NCBI GenBank assembly: GCA_030544235.1
Contig: CM060475.1
Span: 2,255,920-2,319,919, forward strand
Direction: 5' to 3'
DNA from: Lepturacanthus savala
Taxonomy: Eukaryota; Chordata; Actinopteri; Scombriformes; Trichiuridae
DNA length: 64,000 bases
Part shown: piece after piece, positions 11,701 through 23,700 of the stretch
Numbering within the stretch: position 1 is the first letter of the stretch
How the letters are laid out: each line of letters opens with the position of its first letter
Notes under the pieces: model-generated
Databases searched by the model: none
What the model saw: the letters and a program-made list of their open reading frames with translations, nothing else
What the model was told of the DNA's origin: nothing
Made by a program: the position numbers and the translations under genes

Positions 11701-14700
11701 GGTGGTGAGCGGTGGAGTAAACCCTACGTAGCCACCCTGTCTCTACACAGTCTTTTTGAGCTTCGCAGCTGCATCATGAATGGCACTGTGATGCTGGACA
11801 TGAGGGCCAACTCACTGGAGGAGATTGCAGGTAGACATTGGGCCCTATTTAGACGATGAAAATGCATGACAGCATGGAACTTTGGGGTTGCACCTTGTGC
11901 AGTATGTACACTATCAGTGGATACCATTTATATGTTTAATTCAACCATTGAATGTCTTTTTATGACTTTTGTAAACCACTCTGATTGATTGTTTAAAGAA
12001 GCTATAAGACTGTTATCAAAGATTCATTAAAATAACTTATTTCAAAGCTTTATAACAGACCACAGACTAATATCTAAATCTATAAAGGTTCTACACACAT
12101 AGGTTTATTTGACCTGGTTTAGGGACGAATGACGCAACTGTCAACTGTGTTATAGTTTTTGAGAGCAGCAAAAATAGCATCTATGCTAAAGAGATCTGGT
12201 AAACCTCCTGGTCTGGTGTGACTAAATCAGCATCTGTAGGTCCGTTTTTGTTGGAATAATCACCAAAGCATCTCTCCCTGTAACACAGGGACAAACACAC
12301 AACACATAACGTGGAAACCTACAGTGAAGCTGTGTGTGTTTTACTTATCAGACATGGTTCTGGATCAGCATGAAGTGTCGGGCGCTCTAGGTCAGGACGC
12401 CAGGAAGAAGATCCGCGAGGCCCTGCTCAAACAACACCACCACCAAAACCACAAGAAACTGGCCAATCGCATCCCCATTGTACGCTCCTTTGCCGATATT
12501 GGCAAGAAGCAGTCTGAGCCTCATTCCATGGACAAGAATGGTGAGCAAATGGTCTGAACACGCATACACACCTACACACACACCTGCTGATCGCCAACAC
12601 TGCAGTCTTTTCCATAGCCTGTATTACTCTCTGCTTTCTCCATGGTGACCATACAGTATACGTGTTGTATGTAAATATGAACAGTAATGTTGTAATTCTT
12701 TGCATGTTTTTTCTTCATCTGTTTTACTACTGTTTGATATCTCATTTTCTCCTCTTGTTTGTGTTTCTCCATGTTTGTGTGTACGTTTGTCTTGTCTGCT
12801 GCATTTTGAAATTTTACGTGCATGTGTTTGTGCCATTGGCTTTACCCAGTAAATGGCATCTATTATCAAACCATTAAATCTCCTAGGTGTTTGCCTGAAA
12901 AAGCACCCCCCAAGAATGCTTCGCCCAGAAAGGCCTTTTCTTGTGCGGCGTGGTCGCAGCGGTGTGTGTGTTGCATATCATGTCTGTCCATCCCTTCATC
13001 ATGTTTAAGCTCCTCTAGGAGCCTCCAGGCTTCAGACCAAACCAAGGCAAAACGTCTTAATGTCCTTCAGGCAGTTGCACAAGGCTACTGTCCCATCTCA
13101 GAAGAAGACACAGAGCAGGAAATCAGCACAGGCAACAAGGGTGCCTATGCTGATGCTAAACACTAAAAGTCTAGAAATAGTACTAGTCGTAGTGAAAAAG
13201 GGGAGAGTATCATCATGAGGTTAGACATCATTCATGTACAGCCAAGAGCAGAAAAAAGAAAACTTCTGCAAGCTTCCGCTTTATTCAAAGCTCACAGTTG
13301 AGATTTTCTTGCAGCCGTGTGCTACTTTTGACATCTACAAAAGAAGACTGGTTTAAATATGCAGATGTTTTCTCTTTAAAACTTCCCACACATTCAACAT
13401 CTTTTGCAATAAACTTCAGGTAAGTGGTGGTCATTGTGCAGAATTATTTATATGACCAACAGGGCATGTGCTGCTTAGTGATATATTATGATAATACTCT
13501 CCACTACTTCAGTTTGATGAATAGAAACCACACGACGGTAGGAGCTTTGTGACTCGTATCCATAACAGTCACTAATTAATAGTGGTAGATATACTTGCTT
13601 CAGATTCATGGTATAACTTCATAACATGAAAAATAATATACATTTTGTTTCCTTTTTGTTAAAGGAATAGCTAGAGAACATTTGGGGAAGTTTATTATTT
13701 TGCTGAGAGTTAGATGAGCTCAGTTTAGCAAGATTGGAAATAGTGAGAGTAGGCTACTCTGGTGGTGTTTAATTATATTAAAAAGGTGACTCTAAAATTC
13801 ACAAATTTCTAGTCCAGTCTCAAGCTATTCCTTTAATGGTAGTTTCATCACACCCTCACTGAAACAGCTGGCATTTTGAGCAAGGCACATTTTTGAGTAT
13901 TCCCACCAAGTGCTGTGGTTTGCTCAAACAGCTGCAACTGGTGCATTCACGTCATAAATTGCTTGAAAATTAAATTTAGAAGGAGCAATCTTTGACTTTG
14001 TTTCAGCAAAACTAAACCACATTGAAATGTCTGTTTAAATGAGTATCTTATCAGGTAATTCATTTGAAATGAAAGTTAAAGATTGTCTCTTATTTCAAGT
14101 TTATCTGGAAAGACTGAGTCTAAGGATTTGCTAAAGTCACTATCTCCACTGCACCACTGATCATTCATCAAATGATCTTAATATTAAACTTACGCACCAG
14201 GTACACCCTGAAAAAAAGGTACAATATTGTATCTAATGTTGCTTGGGCTGAACCTTTTTTTTTTGCGATAAAGGTGCAGCACCTACAACAAAAGGTACCA
14301 CTGTTGTATCATGTTTTTCAGAGAAAGTAACTGTACCCTGTAGTCACTCACTGGAGACCTTTGTCTTTGTGTGGGAAAGAAGTATTGCGAGTTTTCTCTG
14401 GGAAATTGACATAATGACCGTTTTCCTGCTCTGTTCGACAGGCCAAACGGTCTCACCTCAGTCACAGCCGGCTAACAATGAGGGCAAACAGGACGTCAGC
14501 CGAGAAAACAGCGCTGTGGATTTCAGCAAGGTGAGGAACCGGACCCACCACTGGTCCTGCTGTTTGTCTACGGCCACTGATAGCCGGACACATAACCAGA
14601 GCTGTATATTTAACTTAAGATTGTATTACATATGTACGCTTTTTGCCCTGCATGTGGAATTTCACAGGAGTAAATCTGGCTTTCTGTCCTACTTGGATAC

Positions 14701-17700
14701 AGTTGAATCATCGTATCTCTTCATGTTTTGGTTTTCTCCCTGGTCTGACAGATCGACCTCCACTTCATGAAGAAGATTCCCCCTGGCGCTGAGGCGTCCA
14801 ATGTCCTGGTGGGGGAGCTGGAATTCCTGGACCGCCCCGTGGTGGCCTTCATCCGCCTGGCGCCTGCCGTGCTGCTCAACGGCTTGGCCGAGGTTCCCAT
14901 CACCACCAGGTTATACACACGTTGCAGGAACAGATGAGCTGACATTCTGCCTCATTAAAAACGGATTTGACTTTTACCCAAAAGCTGTTGTCCAACTTGT
15001 GTTGAATAGGTTTCTTTTCATCCTGCTCGGCCCTATTGGAAAAGGTCCACAGTATCATGAAATTGGCCGGTCTATTGCCACCCTGATGACTGATGAGGTG
15101 AGGCCTTAGTCCAGCAACATTGAGGTGTTATTATATTGTATATTATAGGAGAATTATCACTGATGCATGAAATTTTGAGCAGCATTTGTGTTCAGGTCGA
15201 TGTGGAGCTGATTTTCTGACATTTTTTTTCAAAATTCTTTCAACAATTAAGTCTTAAAAAACCTTATTTTGCTGTGCAGTGAGAATATACCAACCTGTGA
15301 TATTATGACTTAATTCAACATGCTGTCTGGACTCTATTACCAACAAAAATAACTCAATAACAGATATAGATATATAGATAACAGTAGTAGAACATATTTA
15401 AGTAAAGTAGCTCAAACCTGCACCTATGTTAACATGAACAAATCTACAAAGTAACTTTCAAACACTGGATGTCAGTTTCATAATGAACATCCCTATAAAA
15501 GTTTATTATTGTACATATTTTAAGATACTAATACTTCCATCTCAACCCTGGAATAATGAATGTTGTCTATCATATTTGTTTTAGGATCAAATGTTATTTA
15601 CAGCCATCATTGGCAGTAGTTCTCTGCAACGCATGAAAATAGAAGCTTACAGATGTGAACGTTATTCCTCATATATGAGAATGAATTGCACCCGTTGCTA
15701 GATCACAACTGATTAGCCATTCAGCCATTATGTGCAGAAGAATCTGTTTCTCATTGTCATTTGTGTGTAAACTGAGGGATAAACACTTCATTCTTCTGTA
15801 GATTTACTTTCCATGATAATGTTGCACGGCTTATGTTATGGAGATGGGAATAATCCTTTTCCAGTTTTCCTCTTTATGGCGACTCCTTCTGTAAATCATT
15901 TTAAACACTACACTGAGCTGATACAAATGATTTTACTCATGTTTTATGTCTCCCCTCATCTCTCTCGTGCAGATTTTCCATGATGTTGCTTACAAGGCCA
16001 AAGATAGAAATGACCTGGTGGCAGGCATCGATGAGTTTCTGGACCAGGTGACAGTGTTACCCCCTGGAGAATGGGACCCCTCCATCAGAATAGAACCTCC
16101 TAAAAACGTGCCCTCTCAGGTAAAAAAAAAACAAACCCTCAGTTTCTTGGTAAATATTTTTATATATGTTCATTGTAACATAAAGTGAGGAGGATAGATA
16201 AAAAAATGATAACTGTTTAAAGTTTGAGTGTCTCTATTTATAATACCATTGTTTCATAAGTGTCTGTAAGCCTGAGAAATATTTAAACATCTGCCATCCC
16301 CTCTAATCTCAACTGGGTTGTACTCTGTGCTTTGATGCTACTCCCCAGGGGGTGTGCTCTCAATCCTTTCCACAACATTAGTTATTTTTCCTCCATTAGT
16401 TATTTTGGTCCGTGACGACTTTGAAAACAGATCCGCCATCTTGTTTGGGAGATAATTTCTGTTATGTAACAGAAAGCTACCCCAGATGATTTAAAAAAAA
16501 AAAGGTTGTTTTAAGTTTTTTTTCTCCTGTCTCCTGAATTAATGAAACTACAATTAGATTGTTATGCTGGTGAACTGTGTTGTACTCTTCTGGAATTTAA
16601 TCTTTGGTTAAAATCTTGGTTGGAAATTGTAACTCAGTGACGCCTGTTATTGTCCTCATGATGATAACCAGCAGCAGGCTCACTGACAGTGATGTTAACC
16701 ACACAGGAAAAGCGGAAGATTCCTCCCGTTCCGAACGGCGTGACAGATCTCGGAGAGTCGGAGGAACACGGAGGGCACGGTGGCCCTGAGCTCCAGCGCA
16801 CTGGAAGGTAGGTGTTGGAGACAAACAGCTTGATTTGTGATACCTCGAGCTCTCTAAGCTCTTCTTTGTCCCTGTCTTCCTGTTGCCCGTTAGCTGCCTC
16901 TCTGTCCTCAAACTATAAATTGAGCTCTCTTAAGAAGAAGACTTCACTACTGGCCCATTATCATTCCTCACACTTCAAAACCTTAAAGGCCTTTTTTGTT
17001 TGACTTTTAATTAATTATGAGTTTAGGGCTATCCAAGCACGCAATCCCACATTCTTCAATATTGCAACATTGATTTATATATATTTAAAAACACAATACC
17101 ACGTGAGTGCAGTGCGCTCTAAATAATGCACCACACACTGCTGCCAGAACACCATTCCTGGCTTCCTCATTATTATAATCATGTCACGAATGCTAATATC
17201 AGGGTAATTATTCTGCCCAGGAACTGAATGTCTAGCATTTCTCATTGGTAAATAAACATCGTCTATCTGTCTAATTACATCGCTTCACAACGAGAGGGAT
17301 TTAATGAGGCTTTAGTGGTAATGTTTAGAACATATTGCACTGTAGCAAATATTTTAAAAACTATGAATTAATGCTCATAAGTATGAGGTTACCTTCGGAT
17401 CAAACTTTTTCTGTGATAATGGGTTGCATTTCATGACAATGACTGGGAAAAAAAAAGAAAACGAAGACGTGTCCAAACTAACTGATGATGAGGATTATAT
17501 TTTTGTGCCAGTAACCTAATTATACAGATAATTACCCATTCGAATTAGTGCGCAAGTTTGACAATGCAAGCTCAGAGGACAAAAGCTTGGCAGCAAAACA
17601 GTGGACTGTTGCTTACAGTGCATAAAGCCACAGCACATTATTCACACATTGCTGACTCATCTGTCTTAAGCTGCGTTACTTTAAGTTCTAATCCATAAGA

Positions 17701-20700
17701 TCTCACTGCTGGTTGATGCGGTGACACCCGTGGTTTCCATGGTAACCGTACACAGTCTTTTAAGAAGCTATTTTGTCTGGAACCGAGAGAAGAAGAGCAG
17801 CCGGTGTCTGTTTGCAGTGCAGCCAAACAAACTGATGTTTTAATGAAGAAGCGAATCAATAATAACTGCCACAGCAATCTGATTTCATGTTGGCGTGAGT
17901 AGTTTTCCACATAACAGCAGGACACATTAAAGTTGGTTCAGCGAGCCCTTTGTTTAACAGCTCCCCGTGGCTGCTCCTTCTTGTTCCATTGCTCTCTGCA
18001 GTATTTAAACTGATCTAGTGTAAAAAATGCTTAAAATGACCATGTCTTTGACCTCAGTGACAAAAACGTTGCTTCAAAATAAAAGCTACCCCATTAACAT
18101 CAATGAGATAAAAGTCAGTCCAAGAGCAGTTCTTAAGAATTCTTAGGTAAGATGAATTAAATTAAAGGTTCTGTCAAAGAGACCCATGGCATATAGGAAT
18201 GTTAATGTTGGTAATCCTGTTCATAACCTCATGATGTAAGTACACATGACGTCAAGAATTTCATTGCTGCATTAACTTTCAGGAGCGTAGAGACTTCAAA
18301 AGGCAAATATTGAGATGCAGAGATGGGATTAAACATGAAGACTAAAAATCACCTGATGCCTGTCGGGGCAAACCCATCTTGAAACAGTGGAATGCCAGCG
18401 CAGTGGACAGGAGTGTTAAATGTGTATCTCTGCTGCTGAGCTGCGGTATGATGCGGTACAGACTCTTATCCCAGCTCCGATTGGCTGGAAGCCCAGTTTC
18501 AGCTATCAAACCGGCTCCCTCCTCCCCCATCTCCACCACCACCTCCCGGGACATGGCATTGATGCCTATGGTACCGCTCAGACCGAAATAAGCATAATGT
18601 CCCGCCTACTGTCGCCATAGCAACCACTTCCAGCTAGTTCAACAGGGTCCCGGCTCGCTAGAGTGGGAGAGTGTGCTCGCTGTGGCCGAGTCTTACAAAT
18701 GCACACAGACATTTATGATATTATATATAAACACTTTGCCTTTTTTAATATTTAGTCCTATGGTCCCACAAGTAATACTGTAAAGAGAATCATTGTACTG
18801 TCGGTGAATCATTACAGTACCATGATATAAGCAAATGCAAAAAGAACTATGTCTGTTGTCCCAAAATATCCTTTCCAAAACCACATTTGTACTATGCATG
18901 CCTGCCTGCTTTTCTCTCATAGAATCCACTGTTTTGTCACAGGATTTTTGGCGGTTTAATCCTGGACCTCAAGCGAAAGGCTCCTCACTACCTTTCCGAC
19001 TACACAGATGCCATCAGTCTGCAGTGTCTGGCCTCTTTCCTCTTCCTCTACTGCGCCTGCATGTCACCTGTCATCACCTTCGGAGGACTCCTGGGTGAGG
19101 CCACAGAGGGACGTGTGGTAAGAAGTGACATCTTTATTGCTCTCAGGAGACAATATCATGAATTTCAGTTGACATGTGTATCTCTGTTGCCGAGCATGTC
19201 CGACTCCAAAGTACACTGCTGTTGCTCCACTTCTTTTACAGTACAGTACAATAATATTTTAGATATGTTAATAAGGTGGTATGGGATTTATACTGAAATA
19301 TATCACAGCCTATTTGATGGATTTCCTTGAAATTTGGCACAAACACTCATGTCCCTCTCAGGATGAATTGCAGTGACTTGGGTGTTCTCTTAACTTTTCA
19401 TCTAGCGCCATCATCAGGTTAAACATTTGCAGTTATGGCAAGTACTTTTATTTTTACTGTACTGCTTAAGTTGTTGAGGTACTTACTTGAGTAAAAGCAG
19501 CAATATAATATACTAATATCATATGACATAGCAGTATTTCTTATTTTACTAAAGGATTTGAGTATTTCATCAACCACTGAACATTTGATTGGTTTTTGAC
19601 CAATTATCTGCAAATAACTCCTCAGTTGTACTTTGTGTTTATCACTTATAGCTTTCTAAAATACAACTTCATACCTGCCTGTTGCAATGGTAGGAGGCTG
19701 TATACCTGTAGTCTTATTAACGTTGTCCCTTAAAAGTAACACATGCTGTATGTTCAGATACTGCAGAGCAGGTCAGATCAAATCAGCTCGAATCCTCCAA
19801 AAGCAACATGTGCAACCGAGTGAAGTAACAATGTTAAGCGATTGAATCGGTGTGTTATCTGTCCTGTGTTTCCAGAGTGCTATTGAGTCGCTGTTCGGGG
19901 CCTCCATGACTGGAATAGCCTACTCTCTTTTTGCTGGTCAGCCTCTGACCATCCTGGGCAGCACGGGGCCTGTTCTTGTCTTTGAGAAGATCCTCTACAA
20001 GTTCTGCAGGTGTGTTATTTTCTTATTTCTTGAGTATATATGTGTTGATGGTGGATGTGTGTGCTTTGTGCTTGAATAGCGACATCATATATGATCACAC
20101 ATCCCCTTCTTCTGTGTGTGTGTGTGTCCTCTCTCAGGGAATACGGCCTCTCCTACCTCTCCCTGAGGGCCTGTATTGGCCTGTGGACAGCCTTCTTCTG
20201 TCTGCTGCTGGTGGCCACGGACGCCAGCTCGCTCGTCTGTTACATCACACGCTTCACTGAAGAAGCCTTCGCAGCGCTTATTTGCATCATCTTCATCTAT
20301 GAGGCCCTGGAGAAGCTCCTCCACCTGGGGGTGCACTACCCCATCAATAAACACAACGACCTTCAAAAACTCACACAATACTAGTAAGTGCTTCAATGGA
20401 AACCTAGATGCAGCTTCTTGTGGGGTTGTGGGCTCCAGATCAATCAATATTAAAGGAGATCTTCACTAATTTCAATCACAATTGTTCTCATTTATATATT
20501 TTTATGTTTCTCTTGTTGGACAAGAGAGTATGCAATATCAATTTCCAGTTGGTTCAGTCAGTTAATTAAAAGATGAATGAAAATGAAAATGGTGAATATT
20601 CACTCAGGCAATAAGAAAACAAACTGACTTTAATCAACAATGAAAGCAAATTATTCCAGGCAGCAGATTTTTATGTCTTAAAAGCAAGACCTCCAACACT

Positions 20701-23700
20701 TTCCCAGCAGTGCTGATGTCACCGCATTGCAGCTTGTGTTGCGTGTCCAGTGTACTTAATTTAGCACATTTGCACACATACACTTAACGGTTTGCTGCAT
20801 CATCAAACAGCAGATGGTGGAGTGGTACAGTAGACTGGCTGTACAGTTTTCAGATTTTTGCTTTATGGTGAATAATTCTATGTTGGCTGCGTGTCAGCAG
20901 CATCATGGATTATCCTTTTATATATTGGCTGGTGACTATGTCAAGCTAAGAGCTCCTTCTGTGGATTTCTATTCTCGTAAAGTGGACAGCAGGGGATGCT
21001 GACATTTCATGTGGATGGTTGGCCAGTTAGTCAGAAGTGTATTATATTATACATCTCATAAAAAGACCAAAATCTCTCAATGCTTTCTGACTTCCTTCCT
21101 CTGTTTATGGTCTGTTGGTTCCGGTTTAGACTGAAATTCACAAAAAATATAGTTAGACTTTCCTAAATTTTCCCGAAATATCTAGCTACAGTAATTTTTA
21201 GCAAATGAAGTAATTTCAACGTGTTTATGTGTGCTCCGCTCCATAGTTGTTCATGTGTGGAGCCCAGGGACCCCAGCAATAAGACCCTGCAGTACTGGGA
21301 AGAGAGAAACATCACGGCATCCCAGGTCAACTGGACCATGCTGGAGGTCAAGGTAAGGAACCCTTGACATTTGTATAGAAATACATACAAATAGCTACAA
21401 ATATATGGCTGATATATCTTAAAATAAGACTTTTCAATGGTTTAAGATCCATAGATAAAACAGACCCTCTTGGGTTTAAATATATCTATATTAGTAGATC
21501 AAAAATCCAAAGAAGATCTGGATCTGTAAAGAAGTAGCAGTCAATATTGTGATCTTTAAAAGAGAAGAGAAGAAAAGAAGAAGCAGACAGAAATAGCTAA
21601 TTTTATCAAACTCACCTACCTAGAAATCAAACTTACCACAACAACAAAAATACCTACAAAGTTGGGGATATTTCTTACAGTCTCGGGCACTGTATCGTGT
21701 CTCACTTAGCCCACACGTTACTTACTCATGAAGCGTCATAAGTCTTGGCGGGGACTCGGAACATGTGGGCAGGATTTCACAGGATTTAGCTGCGCAGAAT
21801 GAGCATGGAGATGCGGTGTGAAGAGTGGATTCAGAGGTGGCATGCCGCGCCACTCCTACACATGCTCGCGAAACCTATAACAGCAAAATATTGGCAGGCG
21901 AAGTCACATGAGGCCAAGAAAAATATGTGTAAATACTAATTTGTTCACTGTATATATATGTAAAGCATATACGTATTCAGACTTCACTAATTCACTGGCA
22001 TCCATCATCGCCATCATTTCCACTGTCATTGTAATCACTTTTATCGGCGTCATTATTATCCCTATCCGCTTTGTGCTCATCATCCTGATTATCATCATCA
22101 TCTTCATCATCACCGCTGTGTCCTCTGGTGCCAGTAGGAGTGCGAGAAGATGCACGGGGAGTTTGAGGGCAACGCCTGCGGTCCCCACGGCCCCTACATC
22201 CCAGACGTCCTCTTCTGGTGCGTGGTCCTCTTCTTCTCCACCGTCTTCATGTCCGCCTTCCTCAAAGAGTTCAAGACGAGCCGTTACTTCCCCACCAAGG
22301 TACCTATTCCCTCATTAGCCTCCGTTGTCTAATGAAGCGCAGCTCTTTAAGAGTCTATGTTTGCTGCAAAGCTGGCATATCTTTGCCTGTTTGTGTCATT
22401 TTCAATCACGCTGCCATCTATTGGTTGTTTCAACTGCTACAGACAAAATCTTGCAGCCTGTGTGGCCATTCTGTGTAAAATTTCTACGATTTATCATTGA
22501 GATGACACTCATGAGCGTAATGTGTGGCGTGATGCTGACACACTAATCTATACAGAAGTAGATGGTGCCACCTTGTGGTGGTGAATACTGCACTGTGGTC
22601 CGGCTGTGGTAGAATATTATATTGTGATTTATATGAAGATTGTCCTCGTTCCCTGCAGGTGCGAGCCATCATCAGCGACTTTGCTGTCTTCATCACCATC
22701 CTCACTATGGTTCTTGTAGATTACGCCCTGGGCATCCCCTCACCTAAATTACAGGTCCCCAACAAGTTCAAAGTAAGTTCAGCTAGAAAGCTGCACTTGT
22801 AAAAAGCTATAATACATTAAAAAACATGAATATACATAAATTATGCCCAATAGAATAATAATAGAATATCACAGTAATAGATTACTGTACAGAACACAAA
22901 CTTACACCTGGAAAGCACCTTTTATAAACTGTAAAACTAATGAAAAGACAAAACTAAATGTCATTTTGATATGATGTTGGTGAAATAAGCTAATCCCTGC
23001 CTTTCTTTTCGCTCTCCTCAGCCAACCAGGGATGATCGTGGCTGGCTCATAAACCCTGTGGGGCCCAACCCCTGGTGGACCACCATCATCACCTTCCTCC
23101 CTGCTTTGCTCTGCACCATCCTCATCTTCATGGACCAGCAGATCACAGCCGTCATCATTAACAGGAAGGAGCACAAACTGAAGGTATTTTAAAGCGGTGG
23201 TTCTCAAGATGGGGTCCGGGCACCCCCAGGGGTCCTTGAGGGGTGCCAGAATAAACACACATGTAGGAGCATTTGTATGGAGGCAGATGCCAGAATAAAA
23301 TTACTTTATTTAATTCCCATTAACATATTTATTTCCAATTATCTACCGGTCACAAGACCCACAAAATGAACTTCAACTTGCTTGTTTTCTTGCAATAAAG
23401 ATGCATTAAATCATCACTTTGCTGTACTGAAACGACCAAAATGTCCTTTGTTTGGCTCCTGCACAGAAAGGCTGTGGCTACCACCTGGACCTGTTTGTGG
23501 TGGGGGTGATGCTGGGCGTGTGCTCGGTGATGGGCCTGCCGTGGTTCGTGGCGGCCACCGTGCTCTCCATCTCTCACGTGAACAGCCTGAAGCTGGAGTC
23601 GGAGTGCTCAGCCCCCGGAGAGCAGCCCAAGTTCCTGGGCATCCGAGAGCAGCGCTTCACCGGCCTCATGATCTTCACCCTGATGGGCTGCTCCGTCTTC

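Noticed and set aside
12822..13166. Open frame in an slc4a10 intron that looked like a cassette exon (acceptors at 12885-12886 and 13069-13070)
   Set aside because: In the phase required by the preceding exon, the frame from 12887 meets a TAA, and the 13071 start gives a length that breaks frame at the only nearby donor. The peptide matches nothing in the family.
22902..23258. Minus-strand open frame of 118 codons
   Set aside because: It is the complement of an slc4a10 membrane-domain exon and is explained by that gene.
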